Source: an uncultured Eubacterium sp.
GTDB taxonomy: Bacteria; Bacillota; Clostridia; Lachnospirales; Lachnospiraceae
Assembly: GCA_900545725.1 (NCBI GenBank)
Contig: URAI01000054.1
Coordinates: 1-16,266 of the forward strand
Reading direction: 5' to 3'
Length of the DNA: 16,266 nt
Shown one piece after another: positions 5,976-14,540 of this stretch. Each line of letters opens with the position of its first letter. Positions within the stretch are counted from its first letter, which is position 1. A program made the position numbers and the translations under genes. Under the pieces are notes generated by a model. It had not been told where the DNA came from. It saw nothing but the letters and a program-made list of their open reading frames with translations, and did not search any database.

Positions 5976-7706
5976 ATGAGCAGTAATTTGAAAAGGATGA
6001 TATCATATTATAAACCTTACAAAGCCGTATTTTTAAAGGATATGTTCTTTGCAATGTTGTCGGCACTGATAGCACTTACAATTCCATTAGTTGTAAGATA
6101 TGTTACATCAACGGTAATATATATGGAGACTGATAAGGCCTGGAATATGATATTATTAATAACAGTAAGCATGACAATACTTGTTCTTATTCAGGCATAT
6201 TGTAATTATTACATTGCCAATTATGGTCATGTAATGGGTGCAAGGATGGAATATGACATGCGTAGGGATATATTTGCACATTATCAGAAGCTGTCGTTTT
6301 CATTTTATGACAATCAGAAGGTCGGACAGCTTATGTCAAGAATTACATCTGATTTATTTGATATAACAGAGCTTTTGCATCATGGACCTGAAAATATTGT
6401 TATATCTGTTATAAAAATTGCAGGTGCATTTATTATACTTTTCAATATAAGTGGATACCTTACACTGGCAGCATTTATTCTTGTGCCACTTATGCTTATA
6501 TATGCATATTTCTTTAATAAACGTATGAAAGCGGCATTCAGACAGAACAGGATAAAAATTGCCGATATAAATGCCCAGATAGAAGACAATCTTTCAGGAA
6601 TTAGAGTTGTCAAATCATTTGCAAATGAAAGGGCTGAAAGAGAAAAATTCAAGAATGGAAATGACAGATTCCTTGAAGCAAAAAAGAATAGTTATAAATA
6701 TATGGGTGGTTATCAGGCAGGACTTACAGCATTTACAACGATGATTAATGTATGTGTAATTGTTGCAGGAGGAATATGTGTTACCAAGAATATTATAAAT
6801 GTAACTGACATGGTAACATTTCTTCTTTATATTAATGTATTTACAGAGCCGGTTAAAACCCTGGTTGATTTTACCGAACAGTTCCAGAATGGTTATTCAG
6901 GTTTTGAAAGGTTTATGGAAATCTTAAATATTGAACCGGATATTAAAGACAGTGAATCTGCTAAAGCATATGATGATATAGCAGGTGATGTGGAATTTGA
7001 CAATGTTTGTTTTGGCTATAATGATGGAACTGATGTATTAAAAAATGTAAGTTTTAAGACAACAGCCGGTTCTTATACTGCACTGGTAGGACCATCAGGA
7101 GCAGGAAAGAGTACATTATGTAGTCTTATTCCACGTTTCTATGATGTTGACAGTGGAAGAATCCTTATAGATGGGCACGATATAAGGGATATTACATTAA
7201 AGTCACTTCGTGAAAATATTGGTGTTGTCCAACAGGATGTATATCTGTTTGCAGGAACAATATTTGATAATATAGCTTATGGAAGATTCGATGCCTCTTA
7301 TGATGATGTAATAGAGGCTGCAAAAAAAGCAAATGCGCATGAGTTTATCATGTCACTTCCAGATAAATACAATACGGATATAGGACAGCGTGGCGTGAAA
7401 CTTTCAGGTGGACAGAAACAGAGAATATCCATAGCGAGGGTATTTTTAAAGAATCCTTCAATACTTATATTCGATGAGGCAACTAGTGCACTTGATAATG
7501 AAAGTGAAAGGGTTGTACAGGAGTCCCTTGAAAAGCTGGCAGAAAACAGAACGACTTTTGTAATAGCGCACAGATTATCAACTATAAGGAATGCAAAAAA
7601 TATTATGGTGCTTACAGAAGAAGGAATAGCAGAACAGGGAAGCCATAATGAGCTTATAGAAAAGGATGGTATTTATAAAAAATTATATGATATAACTGTT
7701 TCGTAA
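5976..7706 (+). CDS. ABC exporter half-transporter (MsbA/MdlB-like)
   Basis: This is a fused membrane and ATPase half-transporter that would work as a dimer in the cytoplasmic membrane, exporting a lipid, drug or peptide. The substrate cannot be told from sequence. Residues 1-310 hold the six-helix exporter domain: hydrophobic runs near 22-44, 57-80, 140-158, 162-180, 252-270 and 278-295, plus the coupling-helix region DNLSGIRVVKSFANE at 204-218. Residues 338-576 are the nucleotide-binding domain, with Walker A GPSGAGKST (372-380), Q-loop VVQQD (417-421), signature LSGGQKQR (476-483), Walker B ILIFDEATSALD (496-507) and H-loop IAHRLS (530-535). All catalytic residues are present and the length of 576 is normal. 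It has its own promoter and no partner half-transporter beside it, which fits a homodimer. Confidence 0.93.
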   Translation: MSSNLKRMISYYKPYKAVFLKDMFFAMLSALIALTIPLVVRYVTSTVIYMETDKAWNMILLITVSMTILVLIQAYCNYYIANYGHVMGARMEYDMRRDIFAHYQKLSFSFYDNQKVGQLMSRITSDLFDITELLHHGPENIVISVIKIAGAFIILFNISGYLTLAAFILVPLMLIYAYFFNKRMKAAFRQNRIKIADINAQIEDNLSGIRVVKSFANERAEREKFKNGNDRFLEAKKNSYKYMGGYQAGLTAFTTMINVCVIVAGGICVTKNIINVTDMVTFLLYINVFTEPVKTLVDFTEQFQNGYSGFERFMEILNIEPDIKDSESAKAYDDIAGDVEFDNVCFGYNDGTDVLKNVSFKTTAGSYTALVGPSGAGKSTLCSLIPRFYDVDSGRILIDGHDIRDITLKSLRENIGVVQQDVYLFAGTIFDNIAYGRFDASYDDVIEAAKKANAHEFIMSLPDKYNTDIGQRGVKLSGGQKQRISIARVFLKNPSILIFDEATSALDNESERVVQESLEKLAENRTTFVIAHRLSTIRNAKNIMVLTEEGIAEQGSHNELIEKDGIYKKLYDITVS

Positions 7707-7900
7707 TTTAAGATCCGTTTGTGAATCCTGCTGTGAGAGGCTGGTTAGTTCTGCTGAATTTTTCATATAAGATTAGGATATAATAACTGGATTTATGTGA
7801 TGAGTATTTAAAATATATACATTTACAGGAGTCAGTATGAATATTAGTATTCACATGTTAATAATGTAACAAAAATTTAACATATTTTTTATTTTAATTA
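7707..7900 (+). other. Intergenic region with a 10-codon ORF
   Basis: There is no gene of normal size here. A TATAAT at 7779-7784 lacks a good -35 box. An ORF of ten codons at 7837-7869 (MNISIHMLIM) sits behind an AGGAG site with suitable spacing, so a micro-peptide is possible but unsupported otherwise. I see no convincing terminator for the ABC exporter. Confidence 0.35.
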
Positions 7901-7929
7901 TTGAAGTGGCAGATAAAAATTTATATAAT
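7901..7929 (+). promoter_or_regulatory. Promoter of the membrane protein / zinc-ribbon unit
   Basis: TTGAAG at 7901-7906 and TATAAT at 7924-7929 are 17 bases apart. Transcription would start near 7936. This places any GTG start at 7906 upstream of the mRNA and supports the start at 8053 for the next gene. Confidence 0.75.
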
Positions 7930-8052
7930 GTATGTTATAGATGTTTTACAATTATTATCGTATCTGTTGTAATGATAATTTTAGTACATGATAGGATAAT
8001 GGTTATAAAATATGAGATGAATTTTGTAATATATGGAAGAAGGGAGATTAGT

Positions 8053-8451
8053 ATGGAAATATATGAACTGGCTATAACAGATGAAGAATCTAGAAACTAT
8101 CATAATTTTTATTCAAAATTAGCTGCATTAAATTTAACTGACTGGATTAAGGCATACATTAATACTATAATTTATGTTATTCTTATCTGTACAGTTGTAT
8201 CTCTTTTTTCAGAGAAACTTTTACTTATGTACTGGTATAATACTAATATCTTTATTAAGCTTGTCAGTGTATTTATTATTTTTATGTTTGCAGCATTACA
8301 AAGGTCAAGGAATATCCAGATGAGTGCGATGTTTCAGAAGTATTTTATTAGTAATGTTCCACAGGAATTTTTAGATGGTAAGGTTCAATTAAAGAAAGTT
8401 AAGGTACATGGAAACAGATTGCTTGTATATTATAGAAAGTTTAATGACTAG
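8053..8451 (+). CDS. Hypothetical membrane protein with two helices
   Basis: The frame is open from 7906, but the start at 8053 is preferred. It has a strong AAGGGAG site nine bases upstream, and a sigma-A promoter occupies the supposed earlier start. The 132-residue product has a polar N-terminus (MEIYELAITDEESRNYHNFY), one hydrophobic helix at about 35-53 (YINTIIYVILICTVVSLF), a second at about 63-82 (NIFIKLVSVFIIFMFAAL), and a basic C-terminal domain of about 50 residues rich in Lys and Val (VQLKKVKVHGNRLLVYYRK) that looks beta-stranded and is probably cytoplasmic. I do not recognise the family. It lies 17 bases before a zinc-ribbon gene and probably shares its transcript. Confidence 0.75.
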   Translation: MEIYELAITDEESRNYHNFYSKLAALNLTDWIKAYINTIIYVILICTVVSLFSEKLLLMYWYNTNIFIKLVSVFIIFMFAALQRSRNIQMSAMFQKYFISNVPQEFLDGKVQLKKVKVHGNRLLVYYRKFND

Positions 8452-8468
8452 AAAGGCAGGATATTATT

Positions 8469-8642
8469 ATGATAGTGGCAGGCGCAAGGTGTGACAGATG
8501 TAACAGAATAGATGATATACCATATGCATCACAGGCAGCAGTTGAGGTTATGTTAAGACAGCAGGGATGGCAGTTTAAGGATGGTAAGTGTCTATGTCCG
8601 ATATGTGTAATAAGGGAACGTAATAATGCTGTGGGCAGGTAG
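8469..8642 (+). CDS. Small zinc-ribbon protein (57 residues)
   Basis: An ATG at 8469, behind an AGGCAGGA site, opens a 57-residue frame ending TAG. Two cysteine knuckles, C8-D-R-C11 and C43-P-I-C46, flank a helical middle (ASQAAVEVMLRQQGWQF), with an extra Cys at 41. This matches the layout of small treble-clef or zinc-ribbon proteins, in which a C-terminal CPxC follows a GW.F.DGK..CP segment. The function is unknown; such proteins often bind nucleic acid or act as adaptors. It follows the membrane protein gene closely, so the two may act together. Confidence 0.8.
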   Translation: MIVAGARCDRCNRIDDIPYASQAAVEVMLRQQGWQFKDGKCLCPICVIRERNNAVGR

Positions 8643-8916
8643 TATAATTACATATTTAATATGAAGATGATTACATATGTGGTTGTCGTAATAAGAATCT
8701 TATATAAGATATTTATTTAATGCATAAGTTGTTAGTTTATATAAGTTGTTATAAATACGGCAGACACATATGTTTTTTTGTGTTTCCAGGCTATAATTCA
8801 AGTTACACTTGCAAATCCTGCAGCTGGCCGACGGTCAGTTTTTCTGACTTTTAGCATTTATGAATTGAATATTTATTCAGGATTTATAGAATATTTATCC
8901 AAATTGTGTATATATA
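8643..8916 (+). other. Gene-free AT-rich intergenic region
   Basis: I see no credible coding frame. The only notable structure is the pair of overlapping hairpins at 8824-8848. The remainder is AT-rich, with short runs such as the T7 run at about 8772-8778 inside a weak ACACA/TGTGT stem. Confidence 0.5.
8824..8848 (+). terminator. Terminator with an overlapping alternative hairpin
   Basis: CTGGCC (8824-8829) pairs with GGTCAG (8833-8838) around GAC and is followed by TTTTT, a short intrinsic terminator. GTCAG (8834-8838) could instead pair with CTGAC (8844-8848) across the T-run, giving a mutually exclusive hairpin followed by TTTT. It may end the zinc-ribbon transcript; an attenuator role is possible but no aptamer was recognised. 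Confidence 0.5.
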
Positions 8917-8945
8917 TTGAAAAATATATATAATTTAGATAAAAT
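8917..8945 (+). promoter_or_regulatory. Promoter of the symporter operon
   Basis: TTGAAA at 8917-8922 and TAAAAT at 8940-8945 with a 17-base spacer place the transcript start about 40 bases before the ATG at 8990, leaving a short leader with an AGAAAGG ribosome binding site. Confidence 0.75.
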
Positions 8946-8989
8946 AAACAAATTAGTATATAAAAGAAAATCAGAAAGGTATTTTAATA

Positions 8990-10345
8990 ATGGAAAAGAA
9001 AAGAAGTAGTTTTACAGGAGGGCTGGGCTTTGTACTTGCTGCGGCTTCAAGTGCCGTAGGACTTGGTAATCTGTGGAGATTTCCATATCTTGCTGCGCAA
9101 TATGGTGGAGGAATATTTATTCTTGTATATATTATTCTGGCACTTACTTTTGGTTTTACATTAATGACAACAGAGATTGCAATAGGAAGAAAGACTAAGC
9201 TGAGTCCTATCAAGGCATATGCAAAGATTAATAAGAATTATAAATTCCTTGGATGGCTTGCATTCAGTGTACCAGTAATTATTCTTCCATATTACTGTGT
9301 AATCGGTGGATGGGTAACTAAGTATATCACTGTTTATATTACAGGACAGACAGCAGATGCAGCTCAGGATGGTTATTTTGGTGGATTTATAGGTAAGGAA
9401 TATGCACCGCTTGTATTCTTTATAATATTTTTAGTGCTTACATCAGTAATAGTTATATTAGGTGTAGAAAAGGGAATTGAAAAGTTCAGCAAAGTTCTTA
9501 TGCCATTGCTTATTGTTCTGGCAGTAGCTATTTCGGTATACATATGTACAATACCGGGAGCATTAGATGGGGTAAAATATTACCTTCTTCCGGATTTTTC
9601 AAAGTTTTCATTAAAGACAGTATGTGCTGCAATGGGACAGATGTTTTATTCAATGAGTCTTGCCATGGGTATTATGATAACATATGGTTCATATACAAGA
9701 GATGATGTAAGTCTTGTAAAGTCAGTCAATCAGATAGAGATATTTGATACTATAATAGCTTTGCTTGCCGGTATGATGGTTATTCCTGCTGTATATGTAT
9801 TCAGTGGTGAAGCAGGTATGTCAAGCGGTGGTGCCGGACTTATGTTTATAACATTGCCAAAGGTATTTGCACAGATGAAGGGTGGAGTAATACTTGGTTT
9901 ACTGTTCTTCGTCCTTGTGTTCTTTGCTGCAATTACAAGCTCTGTATCGGTTATGGAAGCCATAACATCCATGCTTATGGATAAGTTTAATATAACAAGA
10001 CTTAAGTCATGTGCAATAATATTTGTTATATGTATAATACTTGGAGTACCATCATCACTTGGAAATGGTATCTGGTCAGGAATAACTCTTCTTGGAATGG
10101 ATTTCCTTACTTTCTTTGATTATATAAGTAACAGCGTTATAATGCCTATTGTTGCATTATGTACAAGCATACTTATAGGCTGGAATGTTGGAACAAAGAT
10201 AATTATAGAAGAGGTATGTAAAAATGGTGAGTATTTTAAAAGAAAGACTATATATGAGTTAGTTATAAAATATATTGCTCCTGTATTTTTAATAGTAATT
10301 CTTGTCGTATATTCACTTGCACAATTTAATATAATATCATTATAA
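8990..10345 (+). CDS. Sodium-dependent transporter, NSS (SNF) family
   Basis: NSS proteins bring amino acids or related amines into the cell with sodium ions, using the LeuT fold. Helix 1 carries the signature AAASSAVGLGNLWRFPY (17-33), which holds the sodium and substrate site in its unwound part. Helix 6 carries MFYSMSLAMGIMITYGSY (218-235), the second unwound segment. I count about 11 membrane helices: roughly 10-36, 40-65, 88-118, 140-157, 169-186, 210-233, 250-272, 296-328, 341-357, 378-400 and 427-446. That matches the 11-helix bacterial members such as MhsT and Tyt1 and the length of 451. Hydrophobic amino acids such as Trp or Tyr are the usual substrates of these relatives, but the substrate here is inference. 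It has its own promoter and runs into the ABC-F gene after 29 bases. Confidence 0.93.
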   Translation: MEKKRSSFTGGLGFVLAAASSAVGLGNLWRFPYLAAQYGGGIFILVYIILALTFGFTLMTTEIAIGRKTKLSPIKAYAKINKNYKFLGWLAFSVPVIILPYYCVIGGWVTKYITVYITGQTADAAQDGYFGGFIGKEYAPLVFFIIFLVLTSVIVILGVEKGIEKFSKVLMPLLIVLAVAISVYICTIPGALDGVKYYLLPDFSKFSLKTVCAAMGQMFYSMSLAMGIMITYGSYTRDDVSLVKSVNQIEIFDTIIALLAGMMVIPAVYVFSGEAGMSSGGAGLMFITLPKVFAQMKGGVILGLLFFVLVFFAAITSSVSVMEAITSMLMDKFNITRLKSCAIIFVICIILGVPSSLGNGIWSGITLLGMDFLTFFDYISNSVIMPIVALCTSILIGWNVGTKIIIEEVCKNGEYFKRKTIYELVIKYIAPVFLIVILVVYSLAQFNIISL

Positions 10346-10374
10346 ATTGATGCTTATAAAAAGAGAGGAAATTT

Positions 10375-11931
10375 ATGAGTATTTTAAATGTAGAGCATTT
10401 GTCGCATGGCTTTGGTGACAGGGCTATTTTTGAAGATGTGTCATTCAGATTATTAAAAGGTGAACATATAGGACTTGTCGGTGCTAATGGTGAGGGTAAG
10501 TCTACTTTTATGAATATTATAACAGGTAAGCTTATGCCGGATGAGGGAAAGGTTGAGTGGTCTAAGAATGTAAGAGTGGGTTATCTTGACCAGCATGCTG
10601 TTCTTGGAAAGGGAATGACTATTGGCTCTGTAATGGCATCGGCATATGATTTCTTATATAAACAGGAAGAACGTATGAATGAGATATGTTCTCTTATGGG
10701 TGAAGCCGATGAACAGCAGATGGAAAGCTACATGGAAGAGCTTGGAACTATTCAGGATATGCTTACAATGCATGATTTCTATATGATAGATTCAAAGGTT
10801 GAAGAGGTGGCAAGAGCATTAGGGCTTCTTGATCTTGGTCTTGATAAGGATGTATGCGATTTAAGTGGAGGGCAGAGAACTAAGGTGTTATTAGGAAAAC
10901 TCCTCCTTGAAAAACCCGACATACTGCTTCTTGATGAGCCTACTAATTATCTCGATGTTGAGCATATTGAGTGGTTAAAGAGATATCTTAATGAGTACGA
11001 AAATGCATTTATACTGATTTCACATGACATACCATTCTTAAATAGTGTAATTAATATTATATATCATATGGACAACCAGAAGCTTAACCGTTATGTTGGT
11101 GATTATGATAAATTTCTGGAGGTTTATGAGGTTAAAAAAGCACAGATGGAAGCAGCGTATAACAGGCAGCAGAAAGAGATTGCAGACCTTAAAGATTTTG
11201 TTGCACGTAATAAGGCAAGAGTATCTACAAGAAATATGGCTATGTCAAGACAGAAAAAGCTTGACAATATGGATATGATAGAGCTTGCAAAGGATAAACC
11301 AAAACCTGAATTTAACTTTAAGACGGCAAGGACTCCGGGAAGATATATATTTAAGACAGACAATCTTGTAATAGGTTATGATGAGCCATTATCAAGTTCA
11401 CTTAATCTTTCTATGGAAAGAGGGCAAAAGATTGCGCTTATTGGTGCTAATGGTATAGGAAAGACCACTCTTTTAAAGAGTATATTAGGTCTTATTAAGC
11501 CTGTAAGTGGTAGTGTAGAGCTTGGAGATTATCTTGAGATTGGTTATTTTGAGCAGGAGATGTCAGGTGATAAGGATAATACATGTCTTGAAGAGATATG
11601 GGAAGAATTTCCGGGATATACACAGTATGAAGTCCGTTCGGCACTTGCAAAATGTGGTCTTACAACGAAGCATATTGAAAGTAAGGTGCGTGTATTAAGT
11701 GGTGGTGAACAGGCAAAGGTAAGATTATGCAAGCTTATTAACAGGGAAACTAATATCCTTCTTCTTGACGAGCCTACTAATCATCTTGATGTAGATGCAA
11801 AGGATGAACTAAAGAGAGCTTTAAAAGAATATAAAGGCAGTGTTCTTATGGTATGCCATGAACCTGAATTTTACGAAGGACTTGCAACAGATGTATGGGA
11901 TTGTACCAGATGGACGACACGTCTTGTATAG
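10375..11931 (+). CDS. ABC-F family ATPase
   Basis: ABC-F proteins have two ATPase domains and no membrane part. They act on ribosomes, either tuning translation or protecting from antibiotics. Domain 1 has Walker A GANGEGKST (36-44), signature LSGGQRTK (163-170), Walker B ILLLDEPTNYLD (183-194) and ISHD (215-218). The charged interdomain linker, about 245-320, is the part that reaches the peptidyl-transferase side. Domain 2 has Walker A GANGIGKTT (357-365), signature LSGGEQAK (441-448), Walker B ILLLDEPTNHLD (461-472) and a CHE in place of the usual SHD switch (494-496). At 518 residues it resembles the YkpA/YbiT-like housekeeping group more than long-linker resistance proteins, but resistance cannot be excluded. 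The start has a GAGAGGAAA site. Confidence 0.92.
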   Translation: MSILNVEHLSHGFGDRAIFEDVSFRLLKGEHIGLVGANGEGKSTFMNIITGKLMPDEGKVEWSKNVRVGYLDQHAVLGKGMTIGSVMASAYDFLYKQEERMNEICSLMGEADEQQMESYMEELGTIQDMLTMHDFYMIDSKVEEVARALGLLDLGLDKDVCDLSGGQRTKVLLGKLLLEKPDILLLDEPTNYLDVEHIEWLKRYLNEYENAFILISHDIPFLNSVINIIYHMDNQKLNRYVGDYDKFLEVYEVKKAQMEAAYNRQQKEIADLKDFVARNKARVSTRNMAMSRQKKLDNMDMIELAKDKPKPEFNFKTARTPGRYIFKTDNLVIGYDEPLSSSLNLSMERGQKIALIGANGIGKTTLLKSILGLIKPVSGSVELGDYLEIGYFEQEMSGDKDNTCLEEIWEEFPGYTQYEVRSALAKCGLTTKHIESKVRVLSGGEQAKVRLCKLINRETNILLLDEPTNHLDVDAKDELKRALKEYKGSVLMVCHEPEFYEGLATDVWDCTRWTTRLV

Positions 11932-11965
11932 AAATTGTTTTATTTAAAGGGATTGGTGATTTATA

Positions 11966-12442
11966 ATGGAAGAAAAGACTAACGTTATGAGGATTCTTGA
12001 TAAGAAAAAGGTAAAATATATTCCGCATAATTATTCTGCAACAGATGCTATCAGTGGAACAGAGGTTGCAAGTGTGTTAGGACAGGACCCAGGGCAGGTA
12101 TTTAAGACACTTGTAACAGTTGGTAAATCAAAGAACTATTATGTATTTGTTATTCCTGTAGAACATGAGCTTGACTTAAAGAAGGCGGCAAAGGCTGTTA
12201 AAGAAAAATCAGTTGAGATGTTAAAATCAAAAGAGCTTCTTCCACTTACAGGTTATATTCATGGCGGCTGTTCTCCTATAGGAATGAAAAAACAATTTGT
12301 GACTACATTTCAAAAAGAAGCAGCAGATTATGACACTATAATGTTTAGTGCCGGTAAGATAGGATATCAGGTAGAGCTTGCATTAAAGGATATTGATGGA
12401 ATAATAAGATATCAGCTTGCCGATGTAATTGTAGATAATTAA
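11966..12442 (+). CDS. ybaK: Cys-tRNA(Pro)/Cys-tRNA(Cys) deacylase YbaK
   Basis: YbaK proteins are free-standing editing enzymes that hydrolyse Cys-tRNA(Pro) made in error by prolyl-tRNA synthetase. The 158-residue protein matches the family in length and has VFKTLV with the conserved K47 (45-50) and the hallmark GYIHGGCSPIGMKK (96-109). It lies 34 bases after the ABC-F gene and is followed directly by a terminator, so symporter, ABC-F and YbaK probably form one transcript. Two of the three act on translation quality. The ribosome binding site (GGGATTGGTGATTT) is weak. Confidence 0.95.
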   Translation: MEEKTNVMRILDKKKVKYIPHNYSATDAISGTEVASVLGQDPGQVFKTLVTVGKSKNYYVFVIPVEHELDLKKAAKAVKEKSVEMLKSKELLPLTGYIHGGCSPIGMKKQFVTTFQKEAADYDTIMFSAGKIGYQVELALKDIDGIIRYQLADVIVDN

Positions 12443-12452
12443 AATATTTGAT

Positions 12453-12504
12453 TGTTACTGTTTATCTGAAAACATATTTTATTCAGTGGACAGTAACATT
12501 TTTT
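12453..12504 (+). terminator. Intrinsic terminator after ybaK
   Basis: TGTTACTG (12453-12460) pairs with CAGTAACA (12491-12498), with an inner CTGAA/TTCAG stem, followed by six T residues. This ends the symporter/ABC-F/ybaK unit. Confidence 0.88.
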
Positions 12505-12528
12505 ATAATTACAAGTGGAAAAGATGAA

Positions 12529-12597
12529 ATGTCAAAATACCCAACACCTAAAGGTAGTGGATTTCCGCTTACAAAAACGAAAGGGTTTTATTTATGA
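12529..12597 (+). CDS. Possible 22-residue ORF coupled to the radical SAM gene
   Basis: An ATG at 12529, eight or so bases after GTGGAAAAG, opens a frame of 22 codons starting MSKYPTPKGSGFPLT and ending TGA at 12595-12597. The stop overlaps the next gene's ATG as ATGA, the classic arrangement for translational coupling. It could be a leader peptide. No poly-codon run points to attenuation, and the downstream gene has its own AAAGGG site, so this is only a candidate. Confidence 0.35.
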   Translation: MSKYPTPKGSGFPLTKTKGFYL

Positions 12598-14438
12598 AGT
12601 TTTTACTTACTGCCATAAATACAAAATATATTCATTCCAATCTGGCGATATACAGTCTTAAAGCATACCATGAATCAAAAGGTGGTATAGCAGATGTTGA
12701 GATAGCAGAATTTACAATTAACCAGTATGTAGACGATTATATAAGAGAGATTTATAAACGAAAGCCGGATGTTATTGCATTTTCATGTTATCTATGGAAT
12801 ATTGAATATGTATATGAGTGTGCATGTGAATTAAAAAAGATTATGCCAGATATGGATATATGGCTTGGAGGACCTGAGGTTACTTATGATTCTGTCAGCG
12901 TGTTAAAAAAGCATCCATATATTAAAGGAGTTATGATAGGCGAGGGTGAGGAGACATTTACACAGCTATGTAATGTATATTTCAATGGTTATAGTTGTAA
13001 AAATGAATATTTTGACATTAATTTTATTAATGATAAATTAAGGACTGTTAATGGAATAAGCATTAATATAGATGGTGATTATATAACGACACCATCACGC
13101 GGTCTGCTTAATATGGATGATATTCCATTTGTATATAAAGATATGTCATCCTTTGAAAATAAGATAATATATTATGAAAGCAGCAGAGGCTGTCCGTTTG
13201 GATGCAGCTATTGTCTGTCATCAGTTGAGAAGTCTGTAAGATTTAGAAGCCTTTTTCTTGTATTTAAAGAGTTGAAATATTTTCTCGATATTAAGGTTTC
13301 ACAGGTCAAATTTGTTGACAGAACATTTAACTGTGATCATAACAGGACATTGAAGCTTTTGACATTTCTTAAAGAAAATGATAATGGAATTACTAATTTT
13401 CATTTTGAAATTGCTGCAGATTTATTAAAGCAGGATGAGATTGATATAATTAATACAATGCGTCCTGGGCTTATACAATTAGAAATTGGTGTCCAGTCGG
13501 TTAATCCTAAGACCATACAGGCAATAGACCGGGTTATGAATCTTGATATTTTATCAGACGTTGTTAAAAAAGTTGACAGTGCAGGAAATGTACATCAACA
13601 TCTTGACCTTATAGCAGGACTTCCATATGAGGATGTAAATAGTTTTAAACATTCATTCGATTATGTATACAGATTAAGACCTGAACAGTTACAGCTTGGC
13701 TTTTTAAAGGTTCTTAAGGGCTCAAAAATGCATAGGATGGCTGATGAATATGGAATTGTATATAAGTCTATGGCACCTTATGAGGTTTTGTATACCAACT
13801 GGGTATCTTATGATGACATATTATATTTAAAGCAGATTGAAGAAATGGTTGAATTGTATTATAACAGCAGACAATATGTTAATACAATTGATGAATGGGT
13901 AAGATTATTTGATTCTGAATTTGATTTGTATGAATATCTTGCAAAATATTATCAGGATAATAATCTTAATGGAATAAAACATTCACGTATTACAAGATAT
14001 AATATACTTATGGATTGTATCAGACAGTGGATAAATGACAATTATAATGAAGCAGAAGCTGTAGAAGTGATAAAATATTTTGAGCAGGTGCTGGTATTTG
14101 ATTTGTTTTTAAGAGAAAATCTAAAAACAAGACCTGAATTTGCAATAGTTATTGATAATTATAAATCAATTATAAGACAGTTATATACATATATTGCTGC
14201 ACCAAAAAATTCGCATATTGATATATTTACTACTGATATAAAAGCTGTAATTACAAAGCAGAATAATATCAATAATATTGTAATCAAAACAGATGATTTT
14301 CTTAAAAATACAGGTTTTAATAATAAAGAGCAGGAATGTATTACAAAAGATAAAAATATCCAGTTTGTCATGTATGATTATGACAGGCGTGAACCGCTTG
14401 GAAATAATGCATTTGTTACCTGTATAGATTTTGTATAA
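12594..14438 (+). CDS. B12-binding-domain radical SAM protein (DUF4080 type)
   Basis: Residues 1-135 form a cobalamin-binding-like Rossmann domain (MKFLLTAINTKYIHSNLAIYSLK, then DVIAFSCYLWNIEY at 59-72 and LGGPEVTYD at 91-99). Residues 190-410 form the radical SAM barrel, whose GCPFGCSYC motif supplies the iron-sulphur ligands C200, C204 and C207. EIGVQSVNPKT and DLIAGLPYED are standard barrel strands. The C-terminal 200 residues correspond in position to DUF4080, seen in clostridial and Bacteroides members. The usual DxHxxG cobalamin ligand is not obvious, so whether it binds B12 is uncertain. The reaction is unknown; relatives are often annotated as methyltransferases or methylthiotransferases without proof. 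Length 614 is typical. It begins just after a terminator and lies 102 bases before the FliB-like gene. Confidence 0.9.
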   Translation: MKFLLTAINTKYIHSNLAIYSLKAYHESKGGIADVEIAEFTINQYVDDYIREIYKRKPDVIAFSCYLWNIEYVYECACELKKIMPDMDIWLGGPEVTYDSVSVLKKHPYIKGVMIGEGEETFTQLCNVYFNGYSCKNEYFDINFINDKLRTVNGISINIDGDYITTPSRGLLNMDDIPFVYKDMSSFENKIIYYESSRGCPFGCSYCLSSVEKSVRFRSLFLVFKELKYFLDIKVSQVKFVDRTFNCDHNRTLKLLTFLKENDNGITNFHFEIAADLLKQDEIDIINTMRPGLIQLEIGVQSVNPKTIQAIDRVMNLDILSDVVKKVDSAGNVHQHLDLIAGLPYEDVNSFKHSFDYVYRLRPEQLQLGFLKVLKGSKMHRMADEYGIVYKSMAPYEVLYTNWVSYDDILYLKQIEEMVELYYNSRQYVNTIDEWVRLFDSEFDLYEYLAKYYQDNNLNGIKHSRITRYNILMDCIRQWINDNYNEAEAVEVIKYFEQVLVFDLFLRENLKTRPEFAIVIDNYKSIIRQLYTYIAAPKNSHIDIFTTDIKAVITKQNNINNIVIKTDDFLKNTGFNNKEQECITKDKNIQFVMYDYDRREPLGNNAFVTCIDFV

Positions 14439-14540
14439 TTAATATTTTTTATAGGATATTTGTTCATTGATTGCTGTTATAAATTATATGCATTAAAAAT
14501 TAGTTGTACATAATATTATATTTATGAAAGGATAAAATAT

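Noticed and set aside
7906..8052. Longer version of the membrane protein from GTG at 7906
   Set aside because: The GTG lies in the -35/spacer of a good promoter, has a poor ribosome binding site, and a strong site precedes the ATG at 8053.
10375..11931. ABC-F protein as an antibiotic-resistance determinant
   Set aside because: Linker length and overall size are closer to housekeeping ABC-F proteins, and no resistance leader or mobile context is present; resistance was not claimed.
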